Origin: Planosporangium mesophilum
GTDB taxonomy: Bacteria > Actinomycetota > Actinomycetes > Mycobacteriales > Micromonosporaceae
Reading direction: 5' to 3'
DNA length: 54,334 nt
Assembly: GCF_016863255.1 (NCBI RefSeq)
Contig: NZ_BOON01000055.1
Location: 1-54,334, forward strand
Below the pieces are notes generated by a model. That model made no database searches. It was not told where the DNA came from and was given only the letters and a program-made list of their open reading frames with translations. Shown here one piece after another: positions 22,161 through 30,588 of this stretch. Every line of letters starts with the position of its first letter. Within the stretch, counting starts at the first letter, position 1. The position numbers and the translations under genes are program-made.

Positions 22161-22169
22161 CGGCGCCCC

Positions 22170-22229
22170 GCTTTCAGGCGTTCTGCTTGCAGGCGCTCCG
22201 CTTCCAGGCACTCCCGCTTCCGGCGCCCG
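22170..22229 (+). repeat. Degenerate 15-bp tandem repeat, about four units
   Basis: Units of the type GCTTTCAGGCGTTCT with several changes each lie just after the stop of the TPM gene (stop ends at 22160). More diverged than other arrays in the window. Confidence 0.6.
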
Positions 22230-22339
22230 ACTCCCAGTTGCTCTTCAGCGTTTACACAGCCAACCGCGAGCAGCCTTGGAGTTGGACGCACGGTGGCCCG
22301 GGCGACCGGGCCACCGTCGAGTACAGCAGGAGGCCCGGC

Positions 22340-22732
22340 ATGAAGCCGATCAAGCGCATCGTGATGGTCACCGTGGCGGCCACCACCATCGCGCTCGGCG
22401 GTGGCGTCGGCACGGCCCTGGCCGACGGCCCGCCGCCACCCACGCCCAGCACCACGACCGTCCCCAGCCCGGGCGGTGTACCCGGTACAGCTACCGCGCC
22501 GGTCGCACCCGCCGCCCCAGACACGACGGCACCGACTATCCCACCGGCGACAACTCCACCGGCGACAACGGTGCCGGCCGCGCCCGGCCAAGGCGCCCCG
22601 GCGACTCCCGGCGAGGAGGAGTGTTGCTGCTGCTGCGAGGGGCACCACCATCACCACTACCACCACCAGGGCAGTGACCAGGGCGAGCAGGGCGGCCCGG
22701 GCGGCAGTGAGAGCCCGACCCAGGGCAAGTAA
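22340..22732 (+). CDS. Small secreted protein with five-Cys and His-rich runs
   Basis: About 130 residues, no family recognised. The ATG at 22340 follows AGCAGGAGG. Residues 1-29 form a clear signal peptide (basic start, MVTVAATTIALGGG, cleavage near ALA-DG). A Pro/Thr/Ala-rich spacer of about 65 residues follows. Near residue 95 comes EEECCCCCEG, then HHHHHYHH and an acidic Gly/Gln/Asp tail ending TQGK. Five adjacent cysteines and seven histidines within 16 residues strongly suggest metal binding (Cu, Zn, Ni or Fe) outside the cell. Disulfide crosslinking is an alternative. It follows the TPM gene by 180 bases with its own ribosome binding site. Confidence 0.72.
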   Translation: MKPIKRIVMVTVAATTIALGGGVGTALADGPPPPTPSTTTVPSPGGVPGTATAPVAPAAPDTTAPTIPPATTPPATTVPAAPGQGAPATPGEEECCCCCEGHHHHHYHHQGSDQGEQGGPGGSESPTQGK

Positions 22733-22745
22733 CCGCTCCTGAGTT

Positions 22746-22781
22746 GAGGAGTTCGCGCTGCCGGGGCAGCGCGAGCTCCTC
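22746..22781. terminator. Bidirectional hairpin terminator
   Basis: GAGGAGTTCGCGCTGC, four-base loop, GCAGCGCGAGCTCCTC (one mismatch in 16 pairs). It lies between the convergent Cys/His-rich protein and PaaX-type genes. Confidence 0.8.
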
Positions 22782-22786
22782 GCCGG

Positions 22787-23731
22787 TCACGGCCGGATCG
22801 TGTCCAGCACGGACTCCGCGATCGTCCGCGCCGACTCCCCGTACCCCTCGGCGAGCCGGCGGAAGACCTGCTCGGCCCGGATCGCCGGCCAGTCCCCCGG
22901 CAGGTGCTCGGCCGGCAGCCGGGGGTCACGGCGTACCAGGTGCAGCCACTCGGTGTGCAGCAACAGTTGCCGGGCCAGGTCGTCCGGGGCGTCCGGGTAC
23001 GGGTTGTCGCCGTCCCATCGTCGCAGGAAGGCCTGGTAGCGCGCGGCTACCGCGGGCAGGTCGAACGCGGAGTGCGCGATCTGCCCGGCCTCGGTCGGCT
23101 TGGCGGTACGCACGGTGAACACCCGCAGATGGTCGTCCAACTCCAGGTCACCGACGAGCCCGGGCACGTCCACCTCGCCGGGAGCGATCCACAGCCCGTT
23201 CTGAACCGTGCCGAACCCGCCCCAGATCAGCCGTGAGCGCAGATCGTGCCGCTGGCTGCGGGCGGACTCCGGTAGCGAGAAGCCCACCATCGTCCAGGTG
23301 CCGTCCCAGTCGCGGTTGACCACACTGCGCCAGACCCGCTGGTACCCGTCCTCGAGGACGGCGGTCGAGCGGGCGGTGAGGCCGAAGTACATCCGGCGGC
23401 CACGCCGGTGCCGGGCGAGCAGTTCCCGCTTGACCATCCGGGTCAGGGTGGTCCGCACCGCCTCCTCGGAGACCCTGACCCGGGCGAAGACGTCGATGAC
23501 GCTGCCGGAGAAGACCGCGACGCGCCGGTCGAGGACGTGAATGCCCAGGAAGCTGAGCATCAGCGACTGCGGTTTCAAGAACGGTGGGTTCAAGGACTGC
23601 GGTTTCAAGGATTGTGGCCGCGCGGACGCCGTCTGTTCCGGCGCGTCCGAACCGGGAGGCGCCTCCGCCTGAACGGACCGGGCGTCACGCACGTCGCCTC
23701 CCAACCGTGCCCTGGGCGGGCACCACACCAA
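22787..23731 (-). CDS. PaaX-family transcriptional regulator
   Basis: About 314 residues in the longest frame. The PaaX N-terminal winged helix begins near residue 58 (LMLSFLGIHVLDRRVAVFSGSVIDVFARVRVSEEAVRTTLTRMV is the block, shown here only for orientation by its ends LMLSFLG and TTLTRMV). The central and C-terminal PaaX domains follow (WTMVGFSLPES, LIWGGFGTVQNGLWI, PYPDAPDDLARQLLLH). PaaX represses phenylacetate genes by sensing phenylacetyl-CoA; other members sense other acyl-CoAs. It is divergent from the acyl-CoA synthetase gene, its likely target. The first 57 residues are low-complexity and include a QSLKP repeat; translation may start inside, so the start is unsure. Confidence 0.83.
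   Translation of the reverse strand: MVWCPPRARLGGDVRDARSVQAEAPPGSDAPEQTASARPQSLKPQSLNPPFLKPQSLMLSFLGIHVLDRRVAVFSGSVIDVFARVRVSEEAVRTTLTRMVKRELLARHRRGRRMYFGLTARSTAVLEDGYQRVWRSVVNRDWDGTWTMVGFSLPESARSQRHDLRSRLIWGGFGTVQNGLWIAPGEVDVPGLVGDLELDDHLRVFTVRTAKPTEAGQIAHSAFDLPAVAARYQAFLRRWDGDNPYPDAPDDLARQLLLHTEWLHLVRRDPRLPAEHLPGDWPAIRAEQVFRRLAEGYGESARTIAESVLDTIRP
23565..23617 (-). repeat. 15-bp tandem repeat near the PaaX start
   Basis: Units GACTGCGGTTTCAAG (23565-23579 and 23595-23609 identical, one diverged between, partial copy after). They encode the QSLKP/QSLNP steps. Confidence 0.85.
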
Positions 23732-23745
23732 TGTTAGACACGCTC

Positions 23746-23774
23746 TTGACCGTCGTCATGAATGCGCCTAGCTT
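23746..23774 (+). promoter_or_regulatory. Sigma70-type promoter of the acyl-CoA synthetase gene
   Basis: -35 TTGACC (23746-23751), 17-base spacer, -10 TAGCTT (23769-23774), about 50 bases before the ATG at 23825. It sits in the short divergent region next to the PaaX-type regulator, so repression by that protein is plausible. Confidence 0.55.
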
Positions 23775-23824
23775 CGATGTGTCCGCGCGGCTCGGTACCG
23801 ACGGCAGACCGGAGGACGTGGCAC

Positions 23825-25372
23825 ATGCGCAACCAGGGTATCGGCTCATGGACCGCGCGCCGGGCGGGCAAGACCCCCGACCGGTTGGCCGTGGTCCATG
23901 TCGATCGGGAGGGGGCCGGCCGGGAGTGGACCTATCGGCAGCTCCACGAGCGGGTGCTGCGGCTCGCGCACGGGCTGCGCGGGCTGGGCGTGGGGCCGGG
24001 TGACCGGGTCGCGTACCTCGGTCCGAACCACCCCGCCATCCTGGAGACCCTGTTCGCGGCCGGGATGATCGGCGCGGTCTTCGTACCGCTGAACATGCGC
24101 CTGGCCGGCCCGGAACTGGCCTACAACCTGTCGGACTCCGGTACCGACGTGCTGGTGTACGCGCCGGAGCAGGCCGGCGTCGTCGACGCGATCCGCGTCG
24201 ACGTGCCGGTACGCGAGTTCGTCGCGCTGGATGCCGACTATGAACGGTTGATCGCATCGTCCCCCGACGACGCGATCGACACGCCGGTGGGGCTCGACGA
24301 CGACTGCATGATCATGTACACGTCCGGCACCACCGGGCGCCCCAAGGGCGCCGTGCTCACCCACGGCAACATCACCTGGAACAGCGTCAACGTCCTGGTC
24401 GACATCGACCTCGCCAGCGACGAGGTGACCCTGGTCGTGGCGCCGCTGTTCCACACCGCCGGCCTGAACATGACCTGCCTGCCCACCCTGCTCAAGGGCG
24501 GCACGGTCGTGATCGTGCCCGCCTTCGACCCGGCGGTCGTACTGGACCTGGTCGAGACCCGGCGGGTGACGTACATGTTCGGCGTGCCGGCCATGTACAA
24601 CGCCATCGCCGCCTGCCCGGCGTTCGCCGACACCGACCTGTCCAGCCTCCGTCAGGTCAACTGCGGTGGCGCGCCGGTCCCGGAAGCCACCATCCAGACG
24701 TACCTTCAGCGCGGCCTGGCATTCAGCCAGGGGTACGGGATGACCGAGGCGTCGCCCGGTGCGCTGTACCTGGCTCGGGACATGAGCACCGCCAAGGCCG
24801 GTACCGCGGGCAAACCGCACTTCTTCACCGACGTCCGGGTGGTCCGGCCGGGCCGGACCGAGGCGGGTCAGGTCGGCCCGGACCTGACCGAGGTCCGCCC
24901 CGGTGAGAAGGGCGAGATCGTCGTCTCGGGGCCGAACGTGATGCGCGGCTACTGGGGGCGGCCGGAGGCGACCGCGGAGGTCCTCGACGCTGACGGCTGG
25001 TTCCACTCCGGCGACGTCGGCAGCCCGGACGCCGACGGGTACATCGCCATCGTCGACCGGATCAAGGACATGATCATCTCGGGCGGGGAGAACATCTACC
25101 CCGCCGAGGTCGAAGGCTCGCTGTACGACCACCCGGCGGTCGCCGAGTGCGCGGTGATCGGGGTCGCCGACGACCGGTGGGGTGAGGTGGGCCGGGCGGT
25201 GGTGGTACTGAAGGCCGGGACCACCGTGAGCGAGGAGGAGCTCCTCGACTTCCTGCGCGGCCGGCTCGCCCGGTACAAGATCCCGAAGTCGGTGGTGTTC
25301 GTCGACGCCCTGCCACGCAACGCCGCCGGGAAGCTGCTCAAGGGCACGGTACGCGGCAGCTACGGCAACTGA
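23825..25372 (+). CDS. Acyl-CoA synthetase (AMP-forming, FadD-like)
   Basis: About 515 residues of the ANL superfamily. It activates a carboxylic acid with ATP to the acyl-adenylate and then the CoA thioester. Motifs in order: P-loop MYTSGTTGRPKGAVLTH, FHTAGL, YGMTEASPG, GWFHSGDVG, the hinge region DRIKDMIISGGENIYPAEVE, and the catalytic lysine in NAAGKLLKG near the C-terminus. The ATG at 23825 has GGAGGACG upstream. It is divergent from a PaaX-type regulator. Chain length or aromatic preference cannot be read. It could feed the acyl-CoA operon at 30589-36286, but they are separated by the MCP and GGDEF-EAL genes, so this is only a guess. Confidence 0.92.
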   Translation: MRNQGIGSWTARRAGKTPDRLAVVHVDREGAGREWTYRQLHERVLRLAHGLRGLGVGPGDRVAYLGPNHPAILETLFAAGMIGAVFVPLNMRLAGPELAYNLSDSGTDVLVYAPEQAGVVDAIRVDVPVREFVALDADYERLIASSPDDAIDTPVGLDDDCMIMYTSGTTGRPKGAVLTHGNITWNSVNVLVDIDLASDEVTLVVAPLFHTAGLNMTCLPTLLKGGTVVIVPAFDPAVVLDLVETRRVTYMFGVPAMYNAIAACPAFADTDLSSLRQVNCGGAPVPEATIQTYLQRGLAFSQGYGMTEASPGALYLARDMSTAKAGTAGKPHFFTDVRVVRPGRTEAGQVGPDLTEVRPGEKGEIVVSGPNVMRGYWGRPEATAEVLDADGWFHSGDVGSPDADGYIAIVDRIKDMIISGGENIYPAEVEGSLYDHPAVAECAVIGVADDRWGEVGRAVVVLKAGTTVSEEELLDFLRGRLARYKIPKSVVFVDALPRNAAGKLLKGTVRGSYGN

Positions 25373-25425
25373 ACGTCCGCGCGCCGGCCGGGGGCGGATC
25401 GTGCCCCCGGCCGGCGCGCGGACGT
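25373..25425. terminator. Very strong bidirectional hairpin (23-bp perfect stem)
   Basis: The stem runs 25373-25395 and 25403-25425 with a seven-base loop (GGATCGT) and no mismatch. It starts directly after the acyl-CoA synthetase stop codon and faces the end of the MCP gene. There is no T-tract, as is usual in high-GC actinomycetes. Confidence 0.9.
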
Positions 25426-25459
25426 CAGTGTGACTACCGGCCTGGTAGGAGAAACCAGC

Positions 25460-27034
25460 TCAGTACCGGAACCGGCCGACCAGGTGCTCCAGCTCGGAGC
25501 TGAGCTCGGCCAGCTGGCCGGCCGCCCGCTCGGTCTCGGTCACGCCGGCGTTGGTCGACCGGGCCGCCTCTGCCACCTCGGCGATCCCCTCGGTGATCCT
25601 TCCGCTGCCGTCCGCGGCGGAGGCGACGTTGCGGGTCATCTCCTGCGAGGTCACCGACTGCTCCTCCACCGCCGAGGCGATGGTCGTCTGGAACGCGTTG
25701 ATCCGGCTGATCACCTGGCTGATCGAGGCGATGGCCTCGACCGCGCCCTCGCTGTCGAGCTGGATCTTCTCCACCCGCCGGGAGATGTCCTCGGTGGCCT
25801 TCGCGGTCTCCTGGGCCAGGTCCTTGACCTCGCTGGCGACCACGGCGAAGCCCTTGCCCGCGTCACCTGCCCGGGCCGCCTCGATCGTCGCGTTGAGCGC
25901 CAGCAGGTTGGTCTGCTCCGCGATCGAGGTGATCACCTTGACGACGTTGCCGATCTCGGCCGACGACTCGCCGAGCCGGGCGATGGTCTCGTTGGTGGAG
26001 TCGGCCACCGTCGCCGCCTCGGTGCCCACCCGGGCCGCCTCACCGGCGTTCTGCGCGATCTCGCGGATGGAGGCCGCCATCTCCTCGGTGCTACCCGCCA
26101 CCGTCTGTACGTTGTCGAGTACCTCGTCCGCGGCCGACGACACCTGGCCGGCACGGTTGGAGGTCTCCTGCGCCGCCGCGCTGATCTGGCGGCTGGTCGC
26201 CGAGAGCGTGCCGGCGGAGGACGACAGCATGGAAGCCGAGCGGGCCACCGCCGAGACCGTCTCCCGCAGGTTGCCCAGCGCCTGGCGCAGGGCGTGACCC
26301 ATCCGGCCGATCTCGTCGTCGGAACGGACGTCGACGTCCTGGTTGAGGTCGCCGTCGGCGAGCCGCTCGAGCGCGGTCACCATGGTGGCGACCGGGCGGC
26401 GGATGCTGCGGGCGACCGCGACGCCGAGCACGAGGGCCAGCAGCACGCCGACCACGACGAGGCCGATCGTACGGTTACGGGCGGTGGTGTACAGGCCCTC
26501 GACGGCCTGGCGCTGCTTCGTCCCGTCCTCGGTCAGGGTCTTGCTGAGCGCGGCGAACTCCTCGTTCACCTTGTTGTACAGCCCCGTCGTGGCCTCGTTG
26601 AGCTGCTGGGCCTTGGCCGGGTCGGTGTTGGCCTGGCGCTGCCGGTGCGAGGCGATGAAGGTCTTCCACGTCTCGATCAACTTGTCGACCTGCGGCTTCA
26701 GTTCCGCCGGGGCGTCGGCGCGCAGTTTGGCCAGCGCCGGGTCAACGGAGGCAAGGGTCTTCTGCGACATGTCCGCGTAGGACTGCTTGGCCTGCGGGTC
26801 CGGCAGCACCTCGCGTACCAGGTCGAGCACGGAGAAGTCGTACGCCAGCGCCTGCGCGGCGCGCAGGTCGGCCAGCGGCGTCAGGTCCCGCTGCGCCACC
26901 ATCGTCGCGCGGTCGGTGAGGTCACGCTGCTGCAGGGTATTGAGCAGGCCGACGCCGGCCAGCAGCGCGGCGACCACCATGAAAGCGGTGATCAACCGGG
27001 CCTGGATGCTCCGCCGAAGCGGGTTCTTGTTCAT
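25460..27034 (-). CDS. Methyl-accepting chemotaxis protein
   Basis: About 524 residues from the ATG at 27034, with GAGGGA upstream; the upstream reading frame is spurious. First membrane helix about 12-31 ([18 protein letters not shown]), a periplasmic-type helical sensor region (about 32-190, four-helix-bundle-like), second helix about 190-210, then a HAMP domain ([21 protein letters not shown]). The cytoplasmic signalling domain has the hairpin tip [19 protein letters not shown] followed by [20 protein letters not shown]. In motile actinomycetes these receptors feed CheA/CheW; no che genes are in the window. It is divergent from a GGDEF-EAL gene, suggesting joint control of motility and c-di-GMP. 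Confidence 0.94.
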   Translation of the reverse strand: MNKNPLRRSIQARLITAFMVVAALLAGVGLLNTLQQRDLTDRATMVAQRDLTPLADLRAAQALAYDFSVLDLVREVLPDPQAKQSYADMSQKTLASVDPALAKLRADAPAELKPQVDKLIETWKTFIASHRQRQANTDPAKAQQLNEATTGLYNKVNEEFAALSKTLTEDGTKQRQAVEGLYTTARNRTIGLVVVGVLLALVLGVAVARSIRRPVATMVTALERLADGDLNQDVDVRSDDEIGRMGHALRQALGNLRETVSAVARSASMLSSSAGTLSATSRQISAAAQETSNRAGQVSSAADEVLDNVQTVAGSTEEMAASIREIAQNAGEAARVGTEAATVADSTNETIARLGESSAEIGNVVKVITSIAEQTNLLALNATIEAARAGDAGKGFAVVASEVKDLAQETAKATEDISRRVEKIQLDSEGAVEAIASISQVISRINAFQTTIASAVEEQSVTSQEMTRNVASAADGSGRITEGIAEVAEAARSTNAGVTETERAAGQLAELSSELEHLVGRFRY

Positions 27035-27343
27035 CTCGCCATCCCTCGTCCGTCGACCGATTCGACAGACTTCCCATCGACGGGCGAAACGGCGGGATGA
27101 GAACAAATGCCAGATTCGGATTCCGCCCGCCCGGGCCAGGGCGGCAGGCCTGCGCGGGCTGGTGGCTCGACTCTTCCGATCCGGGAGAATTCGGCACCAC
27201 CATCGGTGCGCGACTCTCCCATGGCCGCGACTCTCCAATGGCTGCGACTCTCCAATGTCACCGGAGGGCACCGGGTACGCCCTGCACCCGTTCTACCACC
27301 GGATCGCTGCCCACCCGCCACCACTGGTCCGTACAACTGGATC
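27035..27343. other. Divergent intergenic region, MCP / GGDEF-EAL
   Basis: 309 bases without a supported gene. It holds the MCP ribosome binding site and a 17-bp tandem repeat (27210-27260). I see no clear sigma70 or FliA-type promoter and no known riboswitch. Confidence 0.5.
27210..27260 (+). repeat. 17-bp tandem repeat, three units, intergenic
   Basis: GCGACTCTCCAATGGCT-type units at 27210-27226, 27227-27243 and 27244-27260. The unit length is not a multiple of three, which supports placing the start of the following gene downstream. Confidence 0.9.
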
Positions 27344-29731
27344 ATGGTCATGAGCGGGTCGGACGCCCCGGAGTCGTACAACGCCGCGTGGCGTCCCCTC
27401 ATGAGCTGGTACCTGCTGGCCGTGGCCGTCCTCGGCGCCGGCGTCACGGTATCCCCGGCCCGGTACACCGGCGCCCTGTACACCGTGGTCGAGTTCGTCG
27501 GCCTGGCCGCCGTCCTGGTCGGACTGCGCCGCTACCGGCCCGAGCCGTCGCTGGCCTGGCGGCTGCTGGCCGTGGCCCTGGTCGTATCCGGCGTCACGCA
27601 CGTCATCTGGTGGCAGCTCAAGGTGCACGGCGTCACCGACAAGCTCGTCGGCGACGCGCTGGCCCTGCTGTCGAACCCGCTGATGGCCCTGGGACTCGCC
27701 GCCCTGGTACGGCAGCGGCAGGGGCGCTCGCGCTGGGAAGGCCTGCTCGACGCCGGCGTGGTGAGCGCCGGCCTCGCCGCGGTGGCGTGGGTGCTGTTCG
27801 TCCAGCGCGGCCTGCACCACCAGATGCAGGGCGCGCAACTCGGGGTCACCGTCACCCGACTCCTGCTCGACCTGGTCGTCCTGGTCATGGCGGTACGCCT
27901 GCTGCTGACGGCACGGGTACGCACCGCCGCCTTCGCTCTCCTGCTGGCCGCGTTCGGCGCGCTGCTCGCCGCCGACGGCGCCACCCTGCTGCACGTACAG
28001 GACATCTACGGCCACCCGGCCGCGCACACCGGCTGGCACCTGTGGGGCCTGCTGCTGGGTGCCGCCGCGCTGCACCCGTCGATGGCGCGCACCACCGGGT
28101 TGTCGGAGCACAACGAGGCGGTGCCGACCCGGGGACGACTGGCGATGTTCACCGTCAGCGCGTTCGTCGGCTCGGTGCTCACCGTGTACGCGGCCGCCAA
28201 CACCGACGACGGCCACTGGATCGAACTGCTCATCGTCGCGGCGATCGCGGCGAGCCTGTCGGTACTGGCGATCGTGCGGCTGAGCATGGTCGCCGCGGTG
28301 GCGCACCGGCGCGCGACCGACCTCGACGGCCACGCGGTACGGCTGGGTCAGGCCCTGGAGGAGCAGGCCGCGCTGCAACGGCAGCTCAGCCACCGGGCGC
28401 TGCACGACCCGCTGACCGGGCTGGCCAACCGCATGCTGCTGCAGGAGCGGCTGGACCGCGCACTGGCGGGGCGGGGTGCCGGGAACGCACCGGGGCTGCT
28501 GCTGCTCGACCTGGACCGCTTCAAGGACGTCAACGACACGTACGGCCACCCGGTCGGCGACGAGCTGCTGATCCACGTCGCCCAACGGCTGCACCACCAC
28601 GTCGCGGCGTCGGACACGGTTGCCCGCCTCGGCGGTGACGAGTTCGCGGTCCTGCTCGCGGACACCACGGCCGTCGGGCTCGCGAGTACCGGTGGGCGCA
28701 TCGTCGAAGCGCTACAGGCGCCGTTCGTCGTCTCCGGGCGTGAGCTGTACGTGACCACCAGCGTGGGCGTACTGCCGTTGGACGGTACGACCGGCGCGGC
28801 GGAAGCGCTGCGCGACGCCGACCTGGCGCTCTACGCCGCCAAGGGCGCCGGCAAGAACTGTGTGGTCGCGTACGAACCCCGGATGCGCGCCGACCGGCTC
28901 AACCTGACCCGCCTGGCCGCCGGCCTGCGCCACGCCATCGGGCGCCGGGAGCTGGCGCTGCACTACCAACCGGTGGTGGAGCTCGCGAGCGGCGCGGTGA
29001 TCGGCGTCGAGGCGCTGCTGCGCTGGACACCGGAGACGGGGGCCGTGCCGCCGACGACGTTCATCCCGATCGCGGAGGAGACCGGCCTGATCGTGCCGAT
29101 CGGGACCTGGGTACTCCAGCAGGCCTGCCGGGACGCGGTGTCCTGGCACCGGTACCACGACACCGTCCTGACCGTCAACGTGTCGGCCCGCCAGCTCCGC
29201 GAGCCGGACTTCCCGCAGACCGTACTCGACACCCTGCGTGACAGCGGGCTGCCGCCCTCGGCGCTGATCCTGGAGATCACCGAGACCGCGCTGCTCGCGG
29301 TCGGCGCGGTCGAGACGCGGCGGGTCATCGCCCGGCTGGAGGAGCTGCGCCGCCACGGTATCCGGATCGCCGTCGACGACTTCGGCACCGGGTACTCCTC
29401 CCTGTCGTACCTGCGCCACCTGCCGGTCGACATCCTGAAAATCGATCGGGCGTTCACCCCGGACAGCGACGGGGACTCGGCGGAGAACGCGGCGTTCACC
29501 CGCGCCATCCTGCAGCTGGGCCGCACGCTGGACCTGAACACCATCGCGGAGGGCGTCGAGACCGCCGGCCAGGCGCGACTGCTCCAGGAGATGGAGTGCC
29601 AGCTCGCACAGGGCTACCACTTCGCCCGGCCGATGCCGGCCACCGCGTTGGCGCAACTGCTCGCCGGTTCGCCCGCCGGCACCAGCCCCGGGTCGGCGCA
29701 CCCGCCCACCGTCGGCGCCGGGACGCTGTAA
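27344..29731 (+). CDS. Membrane GGDEF-EAL protein
   Basis: About 795 residues from the ATG at 27344 (another ATG at 27350). No Shine-Dalgarno sequence is visible and the frame is open further upstream, so the start is uncertain. Seven to eight hydrophobic helices occupy residues 17-320. The GGDEF domain (about 345-505) has RLGGDEF but the I-site arginine is missing (AASD). The EAL domain (about 520-770) keeps EALLRW, NVSARQL, LEITE, DDFGTGYSSL, LKIDRAF and AEGVE, so phosphodiesterase activity is expected, with cyclase activity possible and not feedback-inhibited. It is divergent from the MCP gene and may sense a membrane or redox signal. Confidence 0.92.
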   Translation: MVMSGSDAPESYNAAWRPLMSWYLLAVAVLGAGVTVSPARYTGALYTVVEFVGLAAVLVGLRRYRPEPSLAWRLLAVALVVSGVTHVIWWQLKVHGVTDKLVGDALALLSNPLMALGLAALVRQRQGRSRWEGLLDAGVVSAGLAAVAWVLFVQRGLHHQMQGAQLGVTVTRLLLDLVVLVMAVRLLLTARVRTAAFALLLAAFGALLAADGATLLHVQDIYGHPAAHTGWHLWGLLLGAAALHPSMARTTGLSEHNEAVPTRGRLAMFTVSAFVGSVLTVYAAANTDDGHWIELLIVAAIAASLSVLAIVRLSMVAAVAHRRATDLDGHAVRLGQALEEQAALQRQLSHRALHDPLTGLANRMLLQERLDRALAGRGAGNAPGLLLLDLDRFKDVNDTYGHPVGDELLIHVAQRLHHHVAASDTVARLGGDEFAVLLADTTAVGLASTGGRIVEALQAPFVVSGRELYVTTSVGVLPLDGTTGAAEALRDADLALYAAKGAGKNCVVAYEPRMRADRLNLTRLAAGLRHAIGRRELALHYQPVVELASGAVIGVEALLRWTPETGAVPPTTFIPIAEETGLIVPIGTWVLQQACRDAVSWHRYHDTVLTVNVSARQLREPDFPQTVLDTLRDSGLPPSALILEITETALLAVGAVETRRVIARLEELRRHGIRIAVDDFGTGYSSLSYLRHLPVDILKIDRAFTPDSDGDSAENAAFTRAILQLGRTLDLNTIAEGVETAGQARLLQEMECQLAQGYHFARPMPATALAQLLAGSPAGTSPGSAHPPTVGAGTL

Positions 29732-29795
29732 CCGGATCTTGCACACTGGTGCGACCTGGAGGCGTGGCACGAGTGTCGGGATCGGCCAGGAAGTG

Positions 29796-30485
29796 TCACT
29801 CGCCCCGGAGCTCGTCCACGCGGGCCAGCAGGTCCGCGAGCACGTCGACCGCGTACCGGACCAGCGCCTCCGACGTGGTCGCGTGGTGTGTGGCCTGGTC
29901 GACCGCGAGGCTCTCCACCAGCGCCCACCACGCGCGTACGGTCATCCGACTCGCGGGGTTCGCCTCGAGCTTCGAAGCGGCGAGCACCCGGTCGGTCAGG
30001 GTGTCGCGCACGTTGTCGAAGATCTCCTGCAGGTCGGCGTCGGCGCCCGCGCCGCGGTGGAAGAACGCGACGTACGGCTCGAGGTGGCGGTCGATGAACC
30101 CCACGTACGCCGCGACGATGGAGCGGACCTGCTCCGCCGGGGCGACGTGCGGATGGGCCTGCGCGGCGTTGAGCAGCCGACGGGCGGCGGCCCGCACCAC
30201 GGCCGCGTAGTAGTGCTGCTTGGTCGGGAAGTAATGGAACAGCAGCCCGCGTGAGATGCCCGCCTCGGCCGCGACCGCATCGATGGAGAGCGCGTGGATC
30301 GGCCGGCTCGCGAGCATCTGCAGCCCGATACCGATCAGCTGCCGGCGCCGGTCGTCCTGGCTCAGCCGCCGGCCGCGCGGCTCGGCCGGCGGAGCCGACA
30401 AAGCGGACTCGGCCGGCGGAGCCGACACGGCTAGTGGAGCCGACGGAGCCGTCGGGGCCGGGTGGGCGGCGGGCTCTTCGGACAT
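29796..30485 (-). CDS. TetR-family regulator of the acyl-CoA operon
   Basis: About 229 residues. An Ala/Pro/Ser-rich N-terminal extension (about 1-38, with 27-bp repeats in the DNA) precedes the TetR helix-turn-helix (about 65-95: LSIDAVAAEAGISRGLLFHYF). The C-terminal ligand domain is helical. It is divergent from the operon starting at 30589. Two TTGAGC-type palindromes between the genes are the obvious operators. A fatty acyl-CoA or pathway intermediate is the probable inducer, inferred from context. Confidence 0.9.
   Translation of the reverse strand: MSEEPAAHPAPTAPSAPLAVSAPPAESALSAPPAEPRGRRLSQDDRRRQLIGIGLQMLASRPIHALSIDAVAAEAGISRGLLFHYFPTKQHYYAAVVRAAARRLLNAAQAHPHVAPAEQVRSIVAAYVGFIDRHLEPYVAFFHRGAGADADLQEIFDNVRDTLTDRVLAASKLEANPASRMTVRAWWALVESLAVDQATHHATTSEALVRYAVDVLADLLARVDELRGE
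30381..30434 (-). repeat. 27-bp tandem repeat in the TetR N-terminal extension
   Basis: Two copies starting CTCGGCCGGCGGAGCCGACA at 30381 and 30408, encoding SAPPAES-type steps. Nine codons per unit. Confidence 0.75.
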
Positions 30486-30511
30486 GTCCTCATCCTCGTC
30501 GACGGCATCTC

Positions 30512-30526
30512 TTGAGCAATGCTCAA
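30512..30526. promoter_or_regulatory. TetR operator 1, TTGAGC-AAT-GCTCAA
   Basis: Perfect palindrome with three central bases. Its left half is also the -35 box of the predicted operon promoter, so bound repressor would block RNA polymerase. Confidence 0.75.
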
Positions 30527-30540
30527 CATACCGCTAGGTT
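30512..30540 (+). promoter_or_regulatory. Promoter of the acyl-CoA operon
   Basis: -35 TTGAGC (30512-30517), 17-base spacer, -10 TAGGTT (30535-30540). The GTG start at 30589 with GGGAGG lies 48 bases downstream. Confidence 0.6.
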
Positions 30541-30544
30541 GGCG

Positions 30545-30560
30545 CTGAGCAACGCTCAAG
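30545..30560. promoter_or_regulatory. TetR operator 2, CTGAGC-AACG-CTCAAG region
   Basis: TGAGC-AAC-GCTCA with the same half-sites as operator 1, 33 bases further on, just after the -10 and so over the transcription start. Two sites on one face pattern suggest two bound dimers. Confidence 0.7.
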
Positions 30561-30588
30561 AAGGTTCCGATCGTTCGGGAGGCGTCCG

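Noticed and set aside
27293-28600. 435-codon minus-strand frame
   Set aside because: Shadow of the third GGDEF-EAL gene.
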